The position numbers and the translations under genes are program-made. DNA of 64,000 bases from Pseudomonas sp. (lineage in GTDB: Bacteria; Pseudomonadota; Gammaproteobacteria; Pseudomonadales; Pseudomonadaceae), in NCBI RefSeq assembly GCF_002796985.1, contig NZ_PEKX01000004.1:186073-250072 (forward strand), read 5' to 3'. The notes under the pieces were generated by a model, which worked only from the letters and a program-made list of their open reading frames with translations, had not been told where the DNA came from and made no database searches. Positions 52,598 to 61,448 of the stretch are shown here, piece after piece; the stretch's first letter is position 1, and each line of letters starts with the position of its first letter.

Positions 52598-52708
52598 GGA
52601 GGGCAACCTTTCGTGAATGCAACGACCCCGCTCGTATGACGAGCAGGGTCGGCAGAAATTTAGGCGGCCCGGCAGCGGGCTTTGATAACCGCGGCCGGGC
52701 CCTGCGGA

Positions 52709-54043
52709 TCAGGCGCTTTCCGCGGTCAGCGGGCGTGTCGGCTTGTGCGCGGCTTCGTGCAGCGGCAGGTGCTCGAACATCGACGCGGCGATTTCCTGCG
52801 CGCGCATCGGCAGCACCGACAGCAGCGTGTCGCTCAGGCCGTGGCTGTCCTGGGTGAAGCCCTGCAGGTAGATGCCGGCATGCAGACGCTCATCCGCCCG
52901 TACGCGGTAGTCGCGGCCCACTTCGAAGTCGCCCAGGTAGTCCTGCAGCGGTGCGAGCAGTTCGCGATGGGATTTGCGCTCGTAGCCGGTGGCGAGGATC
53001 ACCGCGTCGTAGCGGTGGGTTTCCACCGCGCCAGTGGCGCTGTCGCGCAGGGTCAGCTCGATGCCATCGGCGTCGGCCTTGGCGACTTCCACGTTGCGCC
53101 GGCAGAGGAAGGCGTGACGATCCACGCCGGCCACTTTCTGGCGGTAGAAGATGCCGTAGATGCGCTCGATCAGGTCGAGGTCGACCACCGAGTAATTGGT
53201 GTTGTGGAACTCCTGGATCAGCTTCTCGCGTTCGGCCTTGGGCTCGTTGAACACCAGGTCGGTGTAGCGCGGGGCGAAGATCTCGTTGACGAACGGGCTG
53301 TCGTCGGCCGGCTTGAGCACTGCCGCACGCAGGACCATATCGACCTGCACCGAGGGGAAGCTGTCGTTCAGGTCGATGAAGGCCTCGGCCGCGCTCTGGC
53401 CTCCGCCGATCACCGCGATGCGCATCGGCTCGTTCTGGTTGCAGCGCTGCTTGGCGATGCACTCCAGGTAGCGGGCATGGTGGAACACTCGCGGGTCGTC
53501 ACGCAGGTGGCTGAAGGCCGACGGGAAGCGCGGCGTGCCGCCGGTGCTGACTACCACGCTGCGCGCCAGGCGGAAGCGTTCGTGACCACGGGCGTCGGTG
53601 GAGAGCACCTTGACCAGCTCGATGCCGTCCGGGCCCTGCACCGGCTCGACGCGGCTGACGGTCTCGCCGCACACGCGCTGCTCGGCAAACTGCTCGCTGA
53701 CCCAGCGCAGGTAGTCGTTGTACTCCATGCGGCACGGGTAGAAGGTGCCCAGGTTGGTGAAGTCGATCAGCCGGCCCATGGCGTGCAGGTAGTTGACGAA
53801 GCTGTAGGGGCTGGTGGGGTTGCGCAGGGTCGCCAGGTCCTTGAGGAAGGAAATCTGCAGCTCGCTCTGCGCCACCAGGGTGTTGCCGTGCCAGCGGTAG
53901 TCGGCCTGCTTGTCGAGGAACAGTGCGTGGTAGTGGCGGCCCTCGCGTCGCGCCTGCTCCTGCAGGGCGATCGCCAGCGCCAGGTTGGAGGGGCCGAAAC
54001 CGATGCCGAGCACGTCGTAGGTCGGGGTGATCATCTGGGTCAT
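52709..54043 (-). CDS. pvdA: L-ornithine N5-monooxygenase, PvdA-like
   Basis: A 444-residue flavoprotein, the length of P. aeruginosa PvdA, with the same blocks in order: GIGFGPSNLALAIALQE (FAD), DYRWHGNTLVAQSELQISF, NPTSPYSFVNYLH, NLGTFYPCRMEYNDYL, IAVIGGGQSAAEAFIDLND (NADPH), NTNYSVVDLDLIERIYG and ATGYERK. It makes N5-hydroxy-L-ornithine for a hydroxamate siderophore. The ATG at 54043 (MTQMITPTYD) is chosen; a longer open frame to 54241 overlaps the Fur box and is rejected. Partner enzymes downstream acetylate the product. Confidence 0.9.
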   Translation of the reverse strand: MTQMITPTYDVLGIGFGPSNLALAIALQEQARREGRHYHALFLDKQADYRWHGNTLVAQSELQISFLKDLATLRNPTSPYSFVNYLHAMGRLIDFTNLGTFYPCRMEYNDYLRWVSEQFAEQRVCGETVSRVEPVQGPDGIELVKVLSTDARGHERFRLARSVVVSTGGTPRFPSAFSHLRDDPRVFHHARYLECIAKQRCNQNEPMRIAVIGGGQSAAEAFIDLNDSFPSVQVDMVLRAAVLKPADDSPFVNEIFAPRYTDLVFNEPKAEREKLIQEFHNTNYSVVDLDLIERIYGIFYRQKVAGVDRHAFLCRRNVEVAKADADGIELTLRDSATGAVETHRYDAVILATGYERKSHRELLAPLQDYLGDFEVGRDYRVRADERLHAGIYLQGFTQDSHGLSDTLLSVLPMRAQEIAASMFEHLPLHEAAHKPTRPLTAESA

Positions 54044-54226
54044 GGTGCCAATGTCCTGTATCGCGATGGCCGTGGGGCATAACGACGCGGGTGGCGGCGG
54101 CTTACTGCACTGCCCTGCCAGGAGTGCCCCGCCGATTGGCGGCCGGCACTCGTTCCTGCGTGTTGCCCATGATTTGCGCTGTCGATAGCGCGTTATCTGG
54201 AGAGACGAGACAGGCTTGGGGAAATT

Positions 54227-54245
54227 TAGAATGATTCTCACTAAG
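54227..54245 (-). promoter_or_regulatory. Fur-like box before pvdA
   Basis: TAGAATGATTCTCACTAAG matches the Fur consensus at about 12 of 19 positions and includes the ATGATTCTCA core common in Pseudomonas Fur sites. It lies 184 bases upstream of the hydroxylase ATG. Confidence 0.5.
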
Positions 54246-54368
54246 CCATGAAAATTTCAGAATGACAGGTGGAATCAGCGCTTGAAATCAGCGTGTGGGC
54301 CGCGTGGGACTAAATCCCGGCGCGAACCGTACGTCTGTGCAGATAAGCAGTTGGCTTGTGCCGTGCGG

Positions 54369-54437
54369 TTCGCGAGCAGGCTCGCTCCTACGCAGAGCAC
54401 TCCGAGCGTCCTTGTAGGAGCGAGCTTGCTCGCGAAC
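54369..54437. repeat. REP pair (REPIN)
   Basis: Facing units at 54369-54391 (one base changed) and 54414-54437, directly after the sigma-factor remnant. Confidence 0.9.
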
Positions 54438-54469
54438 CCGCCCAGCGCCGGCCTTGCCGGCGAATTGCG

Positions 54470-54664
54470 AGGCTGGCCTTCTGCCCTGGCCGCCCCAGCC
54501 TTCAGGCGCAGCCGGCAAAGCTTCATCGCCTTGACGATGGGCTTCTCCACCCTGTCGCGGGAGGTGCCCAGGGTGTCGGCGATCTCGCCAAGGCTGCGAT
54601 TGAGCTACCGGCCCCGCTCCTTGTCACAACGGAGGAACGCGCTTTCCACCTCGTCGGCATCCTA
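54470..54664 (-). pseudogene. Remnant of a FecI-type ECF sigma factor, region 4
   Basis: Read on the minus strand, 54595 down to about 54500 gives SLGEIADTLGTSRDRVEKPI followed by VKAMKLCRLRL, a good match to the sigma-4 helix-turn-helix of FecI proteins (compare EIAHKLGVSISSVKKYVAKA in E. coli FecI). The preceding in-frame stretch ESAFLRCDKERGR is also sigma-like but is broken by TAG at 54607 and another TAG at 54664. Nothing recognisable of sigma region 2 remains. This seems to be the decayed end of a sigma gene, with a REP pair inserted after it. Confidence 0.5.
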
Positions 54665-54693
54665 TGAAAAACAGTCGCGGCGGTAGGCGCCTG

Positions 54694-54730
54694 CTGACAG
54701 TCGGAGTCAGGCTTATTTATAATCACTCGC
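54694..54730 (+). promoter_or_regulatory. Sigma-70 promoter overlapping a Fur-like box before fecR
   Basis: CTGACA (54694-54699) and a perfect TATAAT (54718-54723) are 18 bases apart. The -10 lies inside CTTATTTATAATCACTCGC (54712-54730), which matches the Fur consensus at about 12 of 19 positions. This would give fecR its own iron-repressed promoter. Confidence 0.5.
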
Positions 54731-54787
54731 ATCAACGCGAAAAAGAAAGTGTGAGATCGGCCGCAAATGGCCTTACCGAGATCCCTG

Positions 54788-55816
54788 ATGACCAGCTCCC
54801 CCACCCCGTTCGACGATGACCGCATCAGCGCCGAAGCTGCGCACTGGTGCGCGCGTCTGCACGACGAAGCGTGCAGCGATGCCGAGCGCGCCGAGTTCGC
54901 GCAATGGCTCGCCCTCGATGCGCGGCACGAGGTCGAATACCAGGCGATGCTGGAGATCTGGCAGCTCTCGGAACGGCTGCCACCGACGCCACAAATGACC
55001 CCGGCACCGATAGCACCGACGCCATTGAGCGACCGTCGCCCCCGCAGCAGCGTTCGCCGCCCGCGCAGTGGCAAGCGCATCGCCGCCGTGGCCGCTGGCG
55101 TGCTGGTGGCCATCGGCGCGCTGTGGTCAGCGGGCTGGTCCGCCGGCTGGCTTCCCTCGAAGGTTGGCTACTACGCCGCGCAGCCTGGCGCGCGCAAGGT
55201 TCAGTTGGCCGACGGTTCGAAGGTCGAGCTCAACAGCAATTCGCAACTGGTTTTCGCCGACTTCCGTGACCGTCGCAGTGCCTGGCTGAAAAGCGGCGGC
55301 GAGGCGTATTTCCAGGTGGCACACGACACCCTGCAACCCTTCTCGGTCTACACCGACAACGGCAGCGTGCGGGTCACCGGTACGCGCTTCAACGTCTGGA
55401 CCGACCCGCAGCAGATGCTGGTCACGCTGCTCGAAGGTTCGGTAGTGGTCAGCCCGCCGGGCAGCGTCGACGGCAACAGCGCCCAGCTCACGCCGGGCAT
55501 GCAGGCGCGCTACAACCGGGACAGCCAGCGCATCGAACTGGCCCAGGTCGCGCCCGCCGGCGCCATCGCCTGGATCGACGGCAAGCTGGTGATCGATGAC
55601 CTGACGCTGCAGTCCGCGATCCCGCTGATCAACCGCTACCTCAAGCAGCCGGTGTTCGCAGGCGACGCCACCGTCGCCGCCATGCGCATCGGCGGCATCT
55701 ACCGCACCGACGACCTGCAGGCACTGGTGGATTCACTGCCCAAGGTCCTGCCGCTGGAACTGCGCAAGGACAACCAGGGGCGCACCGTACTCGCCAGCCG
55801 GTACGCGCAGCTCTAG
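54788..55816 (+). CDS. fecR: FecR-family anti-sigma / signal transducer
   Basis: A 342-residue FecR protein. The N-terminal cytoplasmic anti-sigma domain reads ISAEAAHWCARLHDEACSDA and FAQWLALDARHEVEYQAM. A transmembrane helix lies near residues 92-115. The periplasmic FecR domain has KVQLADGSKVELNSNSQL, TRFNVWTDPQQMLVTLLEG and a C-terminal receptor-contact part. An alternative ATG at 54767 would add seven residues. It should receive the signal from the TonB receptor with a signalling domain at 58003. No intact FecI sigma partner is beside it. Confidence 0.85.
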   Translation: MTSSPTPFDDDRISAEAAHWCARLHDEACSDAERAEFAQWLALDARHEVEYQAMLEIWQLSERLPPTPQMTPAPIAPTPLSDRRPRSSVRRPRSGKRIAAVAAGVLVAIGALWSAGWSAGWLPSKVGYYAAQPGARKVQLADGSKVELNSNSQLVFADFRDRRSAWLKSGGEAYFQVAHDTLQPFSVYTDNGSVRVTGTRFNVWTDPQQMLVTLLEGSVVVSPPGSVDGNSAQLTPGMQARYNRDSQRIELAQVAPAGAIAWIDGKLVIDDLTLQSAIPLINRYLKQPVFAGDATVAAMRIGGIYRTDDLQALVDSLPKVLPLELRKDNQGRTVLASRYAQL

Positions 55817-55854
55817 GGCGCGCGGGGCATCCGGAAACTGGCGTGCCGTGCGGG

Positions 55855-55929
55855 TTCGCGAGCAAGCTCGCTCCTACAGCCTCACCCTGACCTCGGAATG
55901 CTCTTCGTAGGAGCGAGCTTGCTCGCGAA
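55855..55929. repeat. REP pair (REPIN)
   Basis: Facing units at 55855-55877 and 55907-55929, between fecR and the exporter gene. With the palindrome at 56000 it accounts for the notable content of the 336-base gap 55817-56152. Confidence 0.9.
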
Positions 55930-55999
55930 TTCCGACGCGGCGGAATTTGCGGTCACCGGCAAGCACCGCTCGCCAGCGCGTGTCAGCTAGCGCTTTCTT

Positions 56000-56020
56000 A
56001 TTTGCGACAAATTCGCAAAT
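56000..56020. promoter_or_regulatory. Perfect 8-5-8 palindrome before the exporter gene
   Basis: Arms ATTTGCGA and TCGCAAAT flank CAAAT, 133 bases before the exporter's ATG. It does not match the Fur consensus and may be the site of another regulator. Confidence 0.5.
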
Positions 56021-56152
56021 TCTCTTCAGTTTTCTTCCGCCTCGTTCGTCTTGATAGGAACGATTCGGATTTGCCGATGATTTCCTGATTCGCGCGCCGT
56101 CTCGTCCCGTTTTACGGCTTGCCCCCTGGCAGGCCGGGTCCAGGAAAAGACG

Positions 56153-57832
56153 ATGCCAACACCCGCGCCAAGCGCCTTTCGCGAGATGCTCAAACTGCTG
56201 CGGCCGCACTGGCTGCCGCTGACCGCCGCCACCCTGCTGGGAATTCTCGGCGGCTCTGCCATCACTGCGCTGCTCGCCACCATCAACTTCGGATTGCATT
56301 CTGATGGCGGCCTGCCCGCCGGCCTGCTGCTGGGTTTTGCCGGGCTGTGCGTGCTGGCGCTGCTGGGCTCGATCATTTCCGACATGGGCACCAACTACGT
56401 CGGCCAGCACGTGATCGCGCGGCTGCGCAAGGACCTGGGCAGCAAGATCATCTCCGCGCCCATCGAGCAGATCGAACGCTACCGCAGCCACCGGCTGATC
56501 CCGGTACTGACCCACGACATCGACACCATCAGCGACTTCGCCTTCGCCTTCGCGCCGCTGGCGGTCGCGCTGACCACCACACTCGGCTGCCTGGGGTACC
56601 TGGCCTGGCTGTCGCCGCCGATGTTCCTCACCACCGCCATCGCCATCGTCGTCGGCAGCGCCGTGCAGTACATCGCGCGGGCCAAGGGCATCAAGGGCTT
56701 CTTCGAGGCTCGGGACAAGGAAGACGAGCTGCAGAAGCACTACCGCGCCATCGCCGAGGGCGCCAAGGAGCTGCGCATCAGCCGCCCGCGCCGCTTCCAG
56801 CACTACAGCGAACGCCTGCAGGGCACCGCCGACGAGATCTGCGACATCCAGCTGCGCTCGATCAACCTGTTCAACGTCGCCAAGGGCTTCGGCTCGACGC
56901 TGTTCTTCATCGTCATCGGCGTGGCGCTGGCCTACCAGTCGCTGTGGCCGAGCACTGACCAGGCCACCCTGTCCGGTTTCATCCTGGTGCTGCTGTACAT
57001 GAAAGGCCCGCTGGAAGGCCTGATCGGCCAACTGCCGGTGGTAACCCGCGCCCAGGTCGCGTTCCGCCGGATTGCCGAGCTGTCGGTGCGCTTTTCCTCG
57101 CCGGAACCGAATCTGCTGCTGGCCGATGACGGTCGCCAGCCGCTGGACTTCCAGTCCATCGAATTGCGCGACCTGGCCTACCACTACCCCACCGACGACG
57201 GCTCCCGTGGCTTCGGCGTCGGCCCGCTGAACCTGAAGGTCAGCCGAGGCGAAATCCTTTTCATCGCCGGCGAGAACGGCTGTGGCAAGACGACGATGAT
57301 CAAGCTGCTGCTCGGCCTCTATGCCCCGCGCGATGGCGAGTTGCTGCTCAACGGCGAGCCGGTGACCGACGCCGGCCGCGACGATTACCGCCAGCTGTTC
57401 ACCACCATCTTCGCTGACTACTTCCTCTTCGAGGACCTGCTCAAGGGCAGCCAGGACATCCCGGCCGAAGCCGGCCGCTACCTGGAGCGCCTGGAGATCG
57501 CCCACAAGGTCAGCCTGCAGGGCCAGGAGTTCTCCACCACGGACCTTTCTACCGGCCAGCGCAAGCGCCTGGCGCTGGTGCAGGCCTGGCTGGAGAAACG
57601 CCCGGTGCTGGTGTTCGACGAATGGGCGGCGGACCAGGACCCGGAATTCCGCCGGATCTTCTACACCGAGCTGCTGCCCGAGCTGCGCGCCCAGGGCAAG
57701 ACGCTGATCGTGATCTCCCACGACGACCGCTATTTCGACGTCGCCGACCGCCTGCTGCGCATGCGCGCCGGGCAGATCGTGGAAATCGAAGACCACCGCA
57801 CCACAGCGGGTTCCGGCATAGCCATGCATTGA
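56153..57832 (+). CDS. Cyclic-peptide/siderophore export ABC transporter, PvdE/SyrD-like
   Basis: A 559-residue half-transporter of PvdE length. Six membrane helices fill residues about 20-310. The ATPase domain has Walker A GENGCGKTT, a signature reading LSTGQRKR in place of LSGGQ, Walker B VLVFDEWAADQDPEFR and switch His in VISHDDRYF. The LSTGQ signature and EWAADQ Walker B are typical of the PvdE/MacB-unlike cyclic peptide exporter group. In pyoverdine producers PvdE moves the precursor to the periplasm. GGAAAAG precedes the ATG. Confidence 0.85.
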   Translation: MPTPAPSAFREMLKLLRPHWLPLTAATLLGILGGSAITALLATINFGLHSDGGLPAGLLLGFAGLCVLALLGSIISDMGTNYVGQHVIARLRKDLGSKIISAPIEQIERYRSHRLIPVLTHDIDTISDFAFAFAPLAVALTTTLGCLGYLAWLSPPMFLTTAIAIVVGSAVQYIARAKGIKGFFEARDKEDELQKHYRAIAEGAKELRISRPRRFQHYSERLQGTADEICDIQLRSINLFNVAKGFGSTLFFIVIGVALAYQSLWPSTDQATLSGFILVLLYMKGPLEGLIGQLPVVTRAQVAFRRIAELSVRFSSPEPNLLLADDGRQPLDFQSIELRDLAYHYPTDDGSRGFGVGPLNLKVSRGEILFIAGENGCGKTTMIKLLLGLYAPRDGELLLNGEPVTDAGRDDYRQLFTTIFADYFLFEDLLKGSQDIPAEAGRYLERLEIAHKVSLQGQEFSTTDLSTGQRKRLALVQAWLEKRPVLVFDEWAADQDPEFRRIFYTELLPELRAQGKTLIVISHDDRYFDVADRLLRMRAGQIVEIEDHRTTAGSGIAMH

Positions 57833-57936
57833 CGGCCCCGCGGCCTGGATGGCCGCTCTTGCAGCAGGCCGTCACTCAGCAACAGAAAAGATCGAACGAA
57901 TTCTTCCGGTTTTTCCCGACCGGCGCGTCACACAAA

Positions 57937-57955
57937 GCTGAATCATTCTTATTAG
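57937..57955 (+). promoter_or_regulatory. Weak Fur-like site before the TonB receptor
   Basis: The AT-rich stretch AATCATTCTTATTAG has the ATCATT half of the Fur consensus and lies about 50 bases upstream of the GTG start. The other half is poorly conserved, so this is tentative. Confidence 0.35.
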
Positions 57956-58002
57956 AAACTGCATTACAAGATCATGCCTTCAAGGTAATAGGAGCTAACA
58001 AA

Positions 58003-60399
58003 GTGAGTCGCACCCGTACTGCGCTGCAATCCCCGCACAAGGTGAAGCCTCTGGCGCGCCTGGTCCGCGCCACCGCCCTGGGGATGGTCCTGGCGGCTTC
58101 CGCCGTCGAGGCCGCCCCGGTCCGCATCGACATCCCGGCCCAGTCCCTGGCCTCCGCGCTCACCAGCCTGGGTGCGCAGTCGAACCTGCAGATCGTCTTC
58201 AACCAGAGCCAGGTGCAGAAGTTGCGCACCCCCGGCGTACGCGGCGAAATGGAGCCCACCCAGGCGCTGGAACGCCTGCTGCAGGGCACCGGCATCCAGT
58301 ACCAGGTCGAAGGCAGCCGCGTGACCCTGCTGGGCGCCGACTCCGCCAGCGGCGACACCCTGAACCTGTCCGCGCAGGTCATCACCGGCGCCATCGAAGG
58401 CGAAGACAGCTACGTGCCGCGCACCTCCAACAGCGGCAGCAAGACCGACACCCCGCTGCTGGAAATCCCCCAGTCGATCTCGGTGGTCACCCGCAAGCAG
58501 ATGGACGCCCAGGGCGCCCAGACCGTGACCGAAGCCCTGCGCTACGTGCCCGGCGTCAAGGTGGAAGCCTATGGCCTGGACCCGAAAGGCTTCGACTGGA
58601 TGTACATTCGCGGCTTCAACGCCCAGGCCACCAGCGACTACCTCAACGGCCTGCGCCAGCAGAACAACAGCTACGCCTTCTTTCGCAGCGAGCCCTACGC
58701 CTTCGAGCGCATCGATGTGGTCCGTGGCCCGTCTTCCAGCCTGTTCGGCATGGGTGACGCCGGCGGCATCGTCAACCGTGTGAGCAAGAAGCCCACCGCC
58801 AACCACATCAACGAAGTCGAACTGACCGGCGGCAACCACGACCGCAAACAGGGCCAGTTCGACCTCGGCGGCGCGCTGGACGAGCAGAACCAGTTCCTCT
58901 ACCGCGTCGTGGGCCTGGCGCGCGACGCCAATACCCAGGCCGAGTATGACGACGGCCATGAGGTCGAGGACGACCGCTACTACATCGCCCCGTCCTTCAC
59001 CTGGGCGCCGGACGAAGACACCAGCCTGACCGTGCTCACCGACTTCCTGCGCGACCGCAACTCCGGCTCGATCTTCGACTACAGCGTCAACGGCCACCCC
59101 ACCGGCACCCTGCTGGGCGACCACAACTACAACCACTTCGACCAGGACCAGTACACCCTGGGCTACGAGTTCCGCCATCGCTTCAACGACACCTGGGAAT
59201 TCCGCCAGAACGCGCGCTACGGCCAGGTCGACCTGATCTTCAACAACCTGCTGCCGCAACTGCAGGTGGGCCGGAACATCATCCGCACTGCGGACCGCTT
59301 CGACCAGCACATGGACACCTTCAACCTGGACAACCAGTTGCAGGCCAACTTCGACACCGGCTCCGTCAAGCACACCCTGCTGATGGGCACGGACTACAGC
59401 TGGCAGGACGCCAATATCGCCCGCTGGCGCACCCTCGGCCCGTCGCTGAACCTGGATAACCCGGTGTATGGCCAGAGCGTGCCGCGCCCGACCAAGGGCA
59501 CCACCCTCCCCGGCCAGGCCATCGACTACGACCAGAACATCGAGCAGATCGGCGCCTACCTGCAGGATCAGGTCAAATTCGACGACCACTGGATCCTCAC
59601 CGCCGGCGGCCGCTACGACTACGTGCGTAATGACCTGGACAACCACGTCGGCGCCCACAGCATGCAGAAGGACAACGCCTTCACCGGCCGCGTCGGCCTG
59701 ACCTACCTGACCGACTTCGGCCTGGCGCCCTATGTCAGTTACTCCGAGTCCTTCGTGCCCAACACCGGCATCAGCTCCGACGGCAGCGCCTTCAAGGCCA
59801 GCGAAGCCCACCAGTACGAAGCCGGCGTGAAGTTCCAGCCGGACGAAACCCTGCTGATCACCCTGGCCGCCTACGAGCTGACCAAGGAAAACATCCTCAC
59901 CAACCAGTTGAATGCCAACGGCGTGCCCACCGGCTTCAGCGAGCCCACCGGCGAGCAGCGTTCGCGCGGCATCGAGGCCGAGCTGAAAGCCAAGCTGGAC
60001 CAGAACTGGGACCTGCTGGCGTCGTACACCTACACCAAGGCCAAGATCACCCAGAGCAACGACGCCAACGAGGGCAACCGCCCAGCCAACGTGCCCGAGC
60101 ACATGGCCAACGGCTGGCTGAATTACACCTTCCACGAAGGCGCGGTCGACGGCCTCTCCATCGGCGGCGGCGTGCGCTACACCGGCTCGCTGTACGGCAA
60201 CAACGCCAACACCTACCACGTCGACAACTACACCCTGTTCGACGCCGGCGTGAGCTACCCGCTGAACAAGAACGTGACCCTCTCGGTGAACGCCCAGAAC
60301 CTGCTGGACGAGGAATATGCCGCGACCTGCGACAGCCCGATCTCCTGCTACCCGGGCCTGCGCCGCACCGTCATGACCAGCGTGAAGTACAGCTGGTAA
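58003..60399 (+). CDS. TonB-dependent siderophore receptor with N-terminal signalling domain
   Basis: A 798-residue outer-membrane receptor. The signal peptide ends ASAVEA (about 38). A secretin/TonB short N-terminal (STN) signalling domain spans about 45-110 (IPAQSLASALTSLGAQSNLQ, TQALERLLQGTGIQYQV). The plug begins near QSISVVTRKQMD and has GPSSSLFGMGDAGGIVNRVSK. The barrel ends VMTSVKYSW with terminal Trp. The start is GTG at 58003 with AGGAG nine bases upstream. The signalling domain implies control through FecR. Overall look is FoxA/FpvA-like, suiting a hydroxamate siderophore. Confidence 0.9.
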   Translation: MSRTRTALQSPHKVKPLARLVRATALGMVLAASAVEAAPVRIDIPAQSLASALTSLGAQSNLQIVFNQSQVQKLRTPGVRGEMEPTQALERLLQGTGIQYQVEGSRVTLLGADSASGDTLNLSAQVITGAIEGEDSYVPRTSNSGSKTDTPLLEIPQSISVVTRKQMDAQGAQTVTEALRYVPGVKVEAYGLDPKGFDWMYIRGFNAQATSDYLNGLRQQNNSYAFFRSEPYAFERIDVVRGPSSSLFGMGDAGGIVNRVSKKPTANHINEVELTGGNHDRKQGQFDLGGALDEQNQFLYRVVGLARDANTQAEYDDGHEVEDDRYYIAPSFTWAPDEDTSLTVLTDFLRDRNSGSIFDYSVNGHPTGTLLGDHNYNHFDQDQYTLGYEFRHRFNDTWEFRQNARYGQVDLIFNNLLPQLQVGRNIIRTADRFDQHMDTFNLDNQLQANFDTGSVKHTLLMGTDYSWQDANIARWRTLGPSLNLDNPVYGQSVPRPTKGTTLPGQAIDYDQNIEQIGAYLQDQVKFDDHWILTAGGRYDYVRNDLDNHVGAHSMQKDNAFTGRVGLTYLTDFGLAPYVSYSESFVPNTGISSDGSAFKASEAHQYEAGVKFQPDETLLITLAAYELTKENILTNQLNANGVPTGFSEPTGEQRSRGIEAELKAKLDQNWDLLASYTYTKAKITQSNDANEGNRPANVPEHMANGWLNYTFHEGAVDGLSIGGGVRYTGSLYGNNANTYHVDNYTLFDAGVSYPLNKNVTLSVNAQNLLDEEYAATCDSPISCYPGLRRTVMTSVKYSW

Positions 60400-60444
60400 G
60401 GCACAGGCGGAGACGGCCCGCGCCGGCTTCGCCTGTACTTTCCG

Positions 60445-60477
60445 GGCTCCCTGTTCGCAGGGGGCCTTTTGTTGTTT
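60445..60477 (+). terminator. Intrinsic terminator after the receptor
   Basis: GGCTCCCTG-TTCG-CAGGGGGCC (one G-U pair, TTCG tetraloop) followed by TTTTGTTGTTT. It separates the receptor from fhuD. Confidence 0.85.
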
Positions 60478-60542
60478 CTAGAGCAGGTTGCTTCAAGACC
60501 CTGTTGTTTCAGAAGCCTGTCGTTCCACGCGAGGAGTAGTGC

Positions 60543-61448
60543 ATGTCCCTCACCCGTCGCCACCTGTTGCAGGGGTTCGCCCTTGGCGGGCTGGCCTGCG
60601 CTTCCGGCCTGCCGGTATTCGCTGGCGAGCGCCTGACGCGCATCGTCGCGCTCAACTGGGTGGCCGCCGAGACGCTGCTGACCCTGGGCGTGCCGCCCCT
60701 GGCGATCTCCGACGACCACTACTACCGCGTACGCATGCCCACTCAGCCGCTGCCCGAAAGCGTGCGCGACGTGGGGCCGTACTGGGAACCGAACCTCGAA
60801 CTGATCCAGCAGCTGCAACCGCAACTGATCCTCAGCGACCCGATGACGCCGACGCTGGAGCGCCGTCTCAACGGCATCGCTCCCACCGAGCGCGTGGCCA
60901 TCTACCCGGCCGTCAACGGCGCCTGGCGCGCCACCACCGAGTTCATGAGCGACCTGGCGCGGCGTCTCGGCGTCGAGCAGGTTGCCGCTGATTACATCGC
61001 CGCCGGTGAACGACGCCTGGCGGAACTGCGCGCCAAGCTGGCGAGCCGACCGCAGCCGCCAGTGTGCGTCGCCGTGCTCAACCAGGACGGTCGCCACGCC
61101 GCCGTCTATGGCAAGAACAGCATGGTGCAGGACGTGCTCGACCGCCTCGGCATCGAGAATGCCTGGCAAGGGCCCGTCGGCCCGGTGGGGCTGGCCATGG
61201 TCAGCATCGAGCGGCTGGCGGAGCGCCCGGACGCGCACCTGGTCTACGTCGACATTCCCACCACGTCCGCACGCCTGCAAAGCCTGCGGCAGCCCAACGA
61301 CCTCTGGGCCAACCTGCCCGCCGTGCGCCAGGGCCACACCCTGACGCTGCAGCGCTTCTACCCCTACGCCGGTGCCGCTTCGGTGCTCGACCTCGCCGAA
61401 CGCATCGCGGCCTACCTGGACAGCGCCACGGAGCTCGCCCATGCCTGA
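60543..61448 (+). CDS. fhuD: Siderophore ABC transporter binding protein, FhuD-like
   Basis: A 301-residue periplasmic binding protein. The N-terminus (TRRHLLQGFALGGLACASG) is a twin-arginine-type signal, as in several FhuD proteins. RIVALNWVAAETLLTLGVPP and PNLELIQQLQPQLILSD are typical class III binding-protein segments. AGGAG lies before the ATG. It would carry the ferric hydroxamate from the receptor to FhuB, whose gene overlaps it by eight bases. Confidence 0.85.
   Translation: MSLTRRHLLQGFALGGLACASGLPVFAGERLTRIVALNWVAAETLLTLGVPPLAISDDHYYRVRMPTQPLPESVRDVGPYWEPNLELIQQLQPQLILSDPMTPTLERRLNGIAPTERVAIYPAVNGAWRATTEFMSDLARRLGVEQVAADYIAAGERRLAELRAKLASRPQPPVCVAVLNQDGRHAAVYGKNSMVQDVLDRLGIENAWQGPVGPVGLAMVSIERLAERPDAHLVYVDIPTTSARLQSLRQPNDLWANLPAVRQGHTLTLQRFYPYAGAASVLDLAERIAAYLDSATELAHA

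Noticed and set aside
54756..54790. A frame reading RKCEIGRKWPYRDP that stops across the fecR start, considered as a sigma-factor C-terminus coupled to fecR
   Set aside because: A stop lies close upstream and no further sigma similarity appears in that frame, so chance is as likely.
55874..57829. 651-codon open frame antisense to the exporter gene
   Set aside because: Its composition (runs of Gln, Arg, Val, Ala, Asp, His) is that of a GC-rich shadow frame, and the plus-strand exporter has all ABC motifs.
57964..60219. 751-codon open frame antisense to the TonB receptor
   Set aside because: Shadow frame over a gene with complete signal, plug and barrel features; no family motifs in the antisense product.
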